Of a stretch of DNA of 6,347 nt, positions 4,124-6,347 are shown piece after piece. Under the pieces are notes generated by a model. That model was not told the DNA's origin and made no database searches. It worked only from the letters and a program-made list of their open reading frames with translations. Positions within the stretch are counted from its first letter, which is position 1, and each line of letters starts with the position of its first letter. Position numbers and translations under genes: made by a program. The stretch is from an uncultured Pseudomonadota bacterium (GTDB lineage: Bacteria; Pseudomonadota; Gammaproteobacteria; Methylococcales; Methylomonadaceae): positions 1 to 6,347 of the forward strand of contig CAIVBX010000131.1 in the NCBI GenBank assembly GCA_903904275.1, read 5' to 3'.

Positions 4124-6347
4124 GCGGTTGTTGTTTGCGAATTTCATTCAGAATTAAATCTTGATTTAACACAATCAACATCCTTCCAGGTAAATTGCTG
4201 TCAGGAATATGCGCTAACGATTTAACATATCCGCCATCACCTGCAAATAAACCTTTAACCGATTGAATATGTTTTCTTTCAAAACTCACAATCGCATCCA
4301 ATTCATCCACCAACAAGCCAATTGGACCATCTTGTGTTTTAACAATGATAACCGCTCCCGTTTCACTTTTGCTTAATGGCTGATTCGTTAAAATACGACC
4401 GTCAACAACGACAACGGGAATTTTTTGGTGATTGGCTTCGAGATTATCTGTGTAAATAACGCTACCAATAATGTACGACTTAACACCAGGTAAGCTGTTA
4501 ATCAACGACATATCGACCGCTTCCAAGACATCGGCGGCATTAAACGCATAAATTTCATTACCAATATAAAATGTCGCTAAATCAACCGTTTCGCCACCGA
4601 TAACTTCTTGTGGATAAATAATCGCATCACGTTTAACGTTTTCAGTTTCTTGTTTCTTACCAATCGGAACAAATACTAATGCACAAACATCATTAACGTA
4701 ATCTCCCGTTGTTTTAAATTCACGATAACCGCGTGAAGAATGGCAACCTACGGCATAGTATTTTTTATTCAGTAAAAGAATTTTAGATTTACCTTCGCCT
4801 TGTGATAAAGCAAAAAATTCAGAAGCCATGTAAAAAACATCGCCTTTTTTATAGATTGATTCATCCGTTGACGACACAATCCGACAGCTTGGACGTTCAA
4901 CAAATAAGCCAAAAGCTCCTTCTTTTTCGGGCAAACAATCTTCAAGCATATTTTGAAATTCGGGCGCAGAATCAAACACAATGCCAATGCCGCCCACAAT
5001 TTTGCTCGAATCATTTATATGGCGAATAGCGGCGTTGTAAATGTAAGTTGGTTTCCCGTCATATAACCAAGTGTCTTCAAAAACAGAAACCCGATATTCT
5101 TGCGGTGACGTTAAAGAAAAGGTTTCTTGTGCATAAGCCGCATTTACGATTTTATCCACCGTAACAATCGAATCGTTGTGCAAATTCGATTCTGCCACAA
5201 TGACTTTTTTCGTGTCATAAATGAAAAGTCGCGTATAAACAGTGTAAAGTTTGTTGATATAACTCAAAATCTCTTGAATTTTCTTTTTGTCATCTGCGGT
5301 GAGTGTTGTTTGTGACAAAATGCGGCGAATTTCCGAGGTTAATGCCCACCAGCGGCAATCATTACTACGTTCATAAAGATTACGATCCATAATATCAATC
5401 ATGCGCCATGCAATCGATTCTGCATTTTGCAATTCAGATGTAATCATGGTGCTGTGCAAACTTTGACTAAAACCACCTAACACTTGCGCGGTGCGTCCTC
5501 CCATCGAGCGAATTTGGCGCAAAATCGCTTTTAACGAAATTAAATTACCGTGTTGATTGGTTGCCATCACTTGACCATTCCAAATAACACGATGTAAAAA
5601 TTTGTTAATTCCTTCAGCTGCATTCGTGATAAGCACCGATGTTTCGGCAGACAAATCCGTATGACGTTGAATTTCGGCAGTGATTTCTTTATCTGATGTT
5701 GATGAACCAAATGCGGACTGCAACGGAATCATTGCGTGACCATACCATTCTTGTCCCGCGTAACCTTGATACGGACGACCACGATGTGTAACAGCTAAAT
5801 AATCGCGTCCTGCGAAATAGGTGACGTTGTAGTCATCTTTGCTTTCGACCATTTCAATCTCCCGTCCAAGCGGAACATGGTCATAATCACTAGTTGCAAT
5901 CACAGTTGAATTTGCATCCAAAAGCAGCATGACAGCGCGGTCGCCTTTTTTCTGCAAATTCCGAAAGATGCCCGCCATTTCATCATCAAAACGAAATGAT
6001 AAACAAAGCACACCGATAACACTTTCATCAACCGAATCCACGATACGTTTTGAATAAATCAATGGGCGTTCAACGTCAGGTCTTAAAATCGTTTTACCAA
6101 ATGTTTCAACATAATCATCAATCGAATTTAACGTTTTTCCGATAATCGCATCAGTGATTTTTTGATTCACGTCACTTTTATCACGGTCAAATCGTGTTAA
6201 AACACAGCCTTTCGTATCCAAAATAATAATGTCGTCATAAACCGTATATTTCGACACATATTCTTCAAGTAATTGGTTGATTAAATCGACATCTGTTTTT
6301 TCGCCGTTTGTTGATGCTTTAACAAAATTGCAAATATCCGCGTTCGT
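4098..6347 (-). CDS. Tandem Cache/PAS-like sensor fused to a C-terminal CheW domain, 5' partial
   Basis: 749 residues are visible, open at the right edge. The GTG at 6257 is internal, because the frame continues upstream without a stop for 30 codons to the window end. By pattern I read four regions (numbered from the right edge). Region one is a Cache-like double fold at about 25-215: VYDDIIILDTKG, VIGVLCLSFRF, then AVMLLLDANSTVIATS. Region two is a helical linker at about 215-350 with LYERSNDCRWWAL. Region three is a second Cache-like pair at about 365-563: LFIYDTKKVIVAESN, VGGIGIVFDS, then FGLFVERPSCRIVSS. Region four is a CheW domain at about 580-735. CheW normally couples chemoreceptors to CheA. 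No HAMP domain, receptor hairpin, kinase or transmembrane helix is visible, so the visible part is probably cytoplasmic. The Cache assignment is inferred from strand patterns; the CheW assignment is firm. The gene ends 28 bp before gltA. Ligand and partners are unknown. Confidence 0.85.
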   Translation of the reverse strand, partial: TNADICNFVKASTNGEKTDVDLINQLLEEYVSKYTVYDDIIILDTKGCVLTRFDRDKSDVNQKITDAIIGKTLNSIDDYVETFGKTILRPDVERPLIYSKRIVDSVDESVIGVLCLSFRFDDEMAGIFRNLQKKGDRAVMLLLDANSTVIATSDYDHVPLGREIEMVESKDDYNVTYFAGRDYLAVTHRGRPYQGYAGQEWYGHAMIPLQSAFGSSTSDKEITAEIQRHTDLSAETSVLITNAAEGINKFLHRVIWNGQVMATNQHGNLISLKAILRQIRSMGGRTAQVLGGFSQSLHSTMITSELQNAESIAWRMIDIMDRNLYERSNDCRWWALTSEIRRILSQTTLTADDKKKIQEILSYINKLYTVYTRLFIYDTKKVIVAESNLHNDSIVTVDKIVNAAYAQETFSLTSPQEYRVSVFEDTWLYDGKPTYIYNAAIRHINDSSKIVGGIGIVFDSAPEFQNMLEDCLPEKEGAFGLFVERPSCRIVSSTDESIYKKGDVFYMASEFFALSQGEGKSKILLLNKKYYAVGCHSSRGYREFKTTGDYVNDVCALVFVPIGKKQETENVKRDAIIYPQEVIGGETVDLATFYIGNEIYAFNAADVLEAVDMSLINSLPGVKSYIIGSVIYTDNLEANHQKIPVVVVDGRILTNQPLSKSETGAVIIVKTQDGPIGLLVDELDAIVSFERKHIQSVKGLFAGDGGYVKSLAHIPDSNLPGRMLIVLNQDLILNEIRKQQPLNKLEPYP
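4143..4610 (-). other. CheW domain of the sensor protein (divergent)
   Basis: Visible residues about 580-735 show the CheW pattern: LATFYIGNEIYAFNAADVLEAV, LPGVKSYIIG, IPVVVVDGRIL, AVIIVKTQDGPIGLLVDELDAIV and GRMLIVLNQDLIL. The V-x-E and G positions matching E. coli CheW Val36, Glu38 and Gly57 are kept. The NLRG segment around E. coli Arg62 is not: the stretch between that Gly and the following Pro is six residues longer and reads SVIYTDNLEANHQKI. The domain should fold as CheW, but the surface altered is one used to contact CheA and receptors. Confidence 0.85.

Noticed and set aside
4769..5315. Extra open frames inside the sensor gene on both strands (4769-5014, 4802-5029, 5127-5315)
   Set aside because: They overlap the continuous sensor reading frame, are compositionally odd and match no known family.
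6255..6257. GTG at 6257 as the start of the CheW-domain sensor
   Set aside because: The frame continues upstream without a stop to the window edge (30 more codons), and those residues lead smoothly into the first sensory module; the Val is internal and the true start is outside the window.
1..6347. CRISPR arrays, insertion sequences, integrase sites, toxin-antitoxin pairs, tRNA or rRNA
   Set aside because: No direct-repeat array, transposase, terminal inverted repeats or structured RNA pattern is visible; nearly all sequence is accounted for by the five genes.

Overview
The window is AT-rich bacterial chromosomal DNA, almost fully coding, most likely from a gammaproteobacterium. The citrate synthase closely follows the hexameric E. 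coli type, the left-edge gene is a typical proteobacterial YebC, there is an outer-membrane barrel with a proteobacterial C-terminal signature, and there is a chemotaxis-type CheW module. The low GC would fit a group such as Thiotrichales/Beggiatoa-like bacteria, but that placement is a guess. I see no mobile element, CRISPR array, tRNA or rRNA.

Layout: (1) 1-230, minus strand: the first 76 codons of a YebC/TACO1-family gene, cut by the left edge. (2) 231-474: a divergent intergenic region with no convincing gene, holding a near-palindrome, a possible CRP/FNR-type half-matching site, and a stop-interrupted signal-peptide-like reading frame. (3) 475-1977, plus strand: a secreted outer-membrane beta barrel of the alginate-export family. 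(4) 1982-6347, minus strand: three co-oriented genes with short gaps (28 and 18 bp), read as a very large sensor protein ending in a CheW domain (5' end beyond the right edge), then citrate synthase gltA, then a transglutaminase-like cysteine enzyme. The barrel gene and the transglutaminase gene converge with only 4 bp between their stop codons.

How the genes relate: the minus-strand trio looks like a transcription unit, but only gltA has a well-defined cellular role (TCA-cycle entry). The most unusual item is the sensor. It has two Cache/PAS-like sensory modules joined directly to CheW, with no HAMP domain, no receptor signalling hairpin and no visible transmembrane segment. Its CheW domain has lost the normal NLRG motif and carries an insertion there. 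This points to a probably soluble, non-canonical chemosensory adaptor next to a central-carbon gene. gltA also has two substitutions directly beside catalytic histidines. No complete new system can be demonstrated from this window alone.
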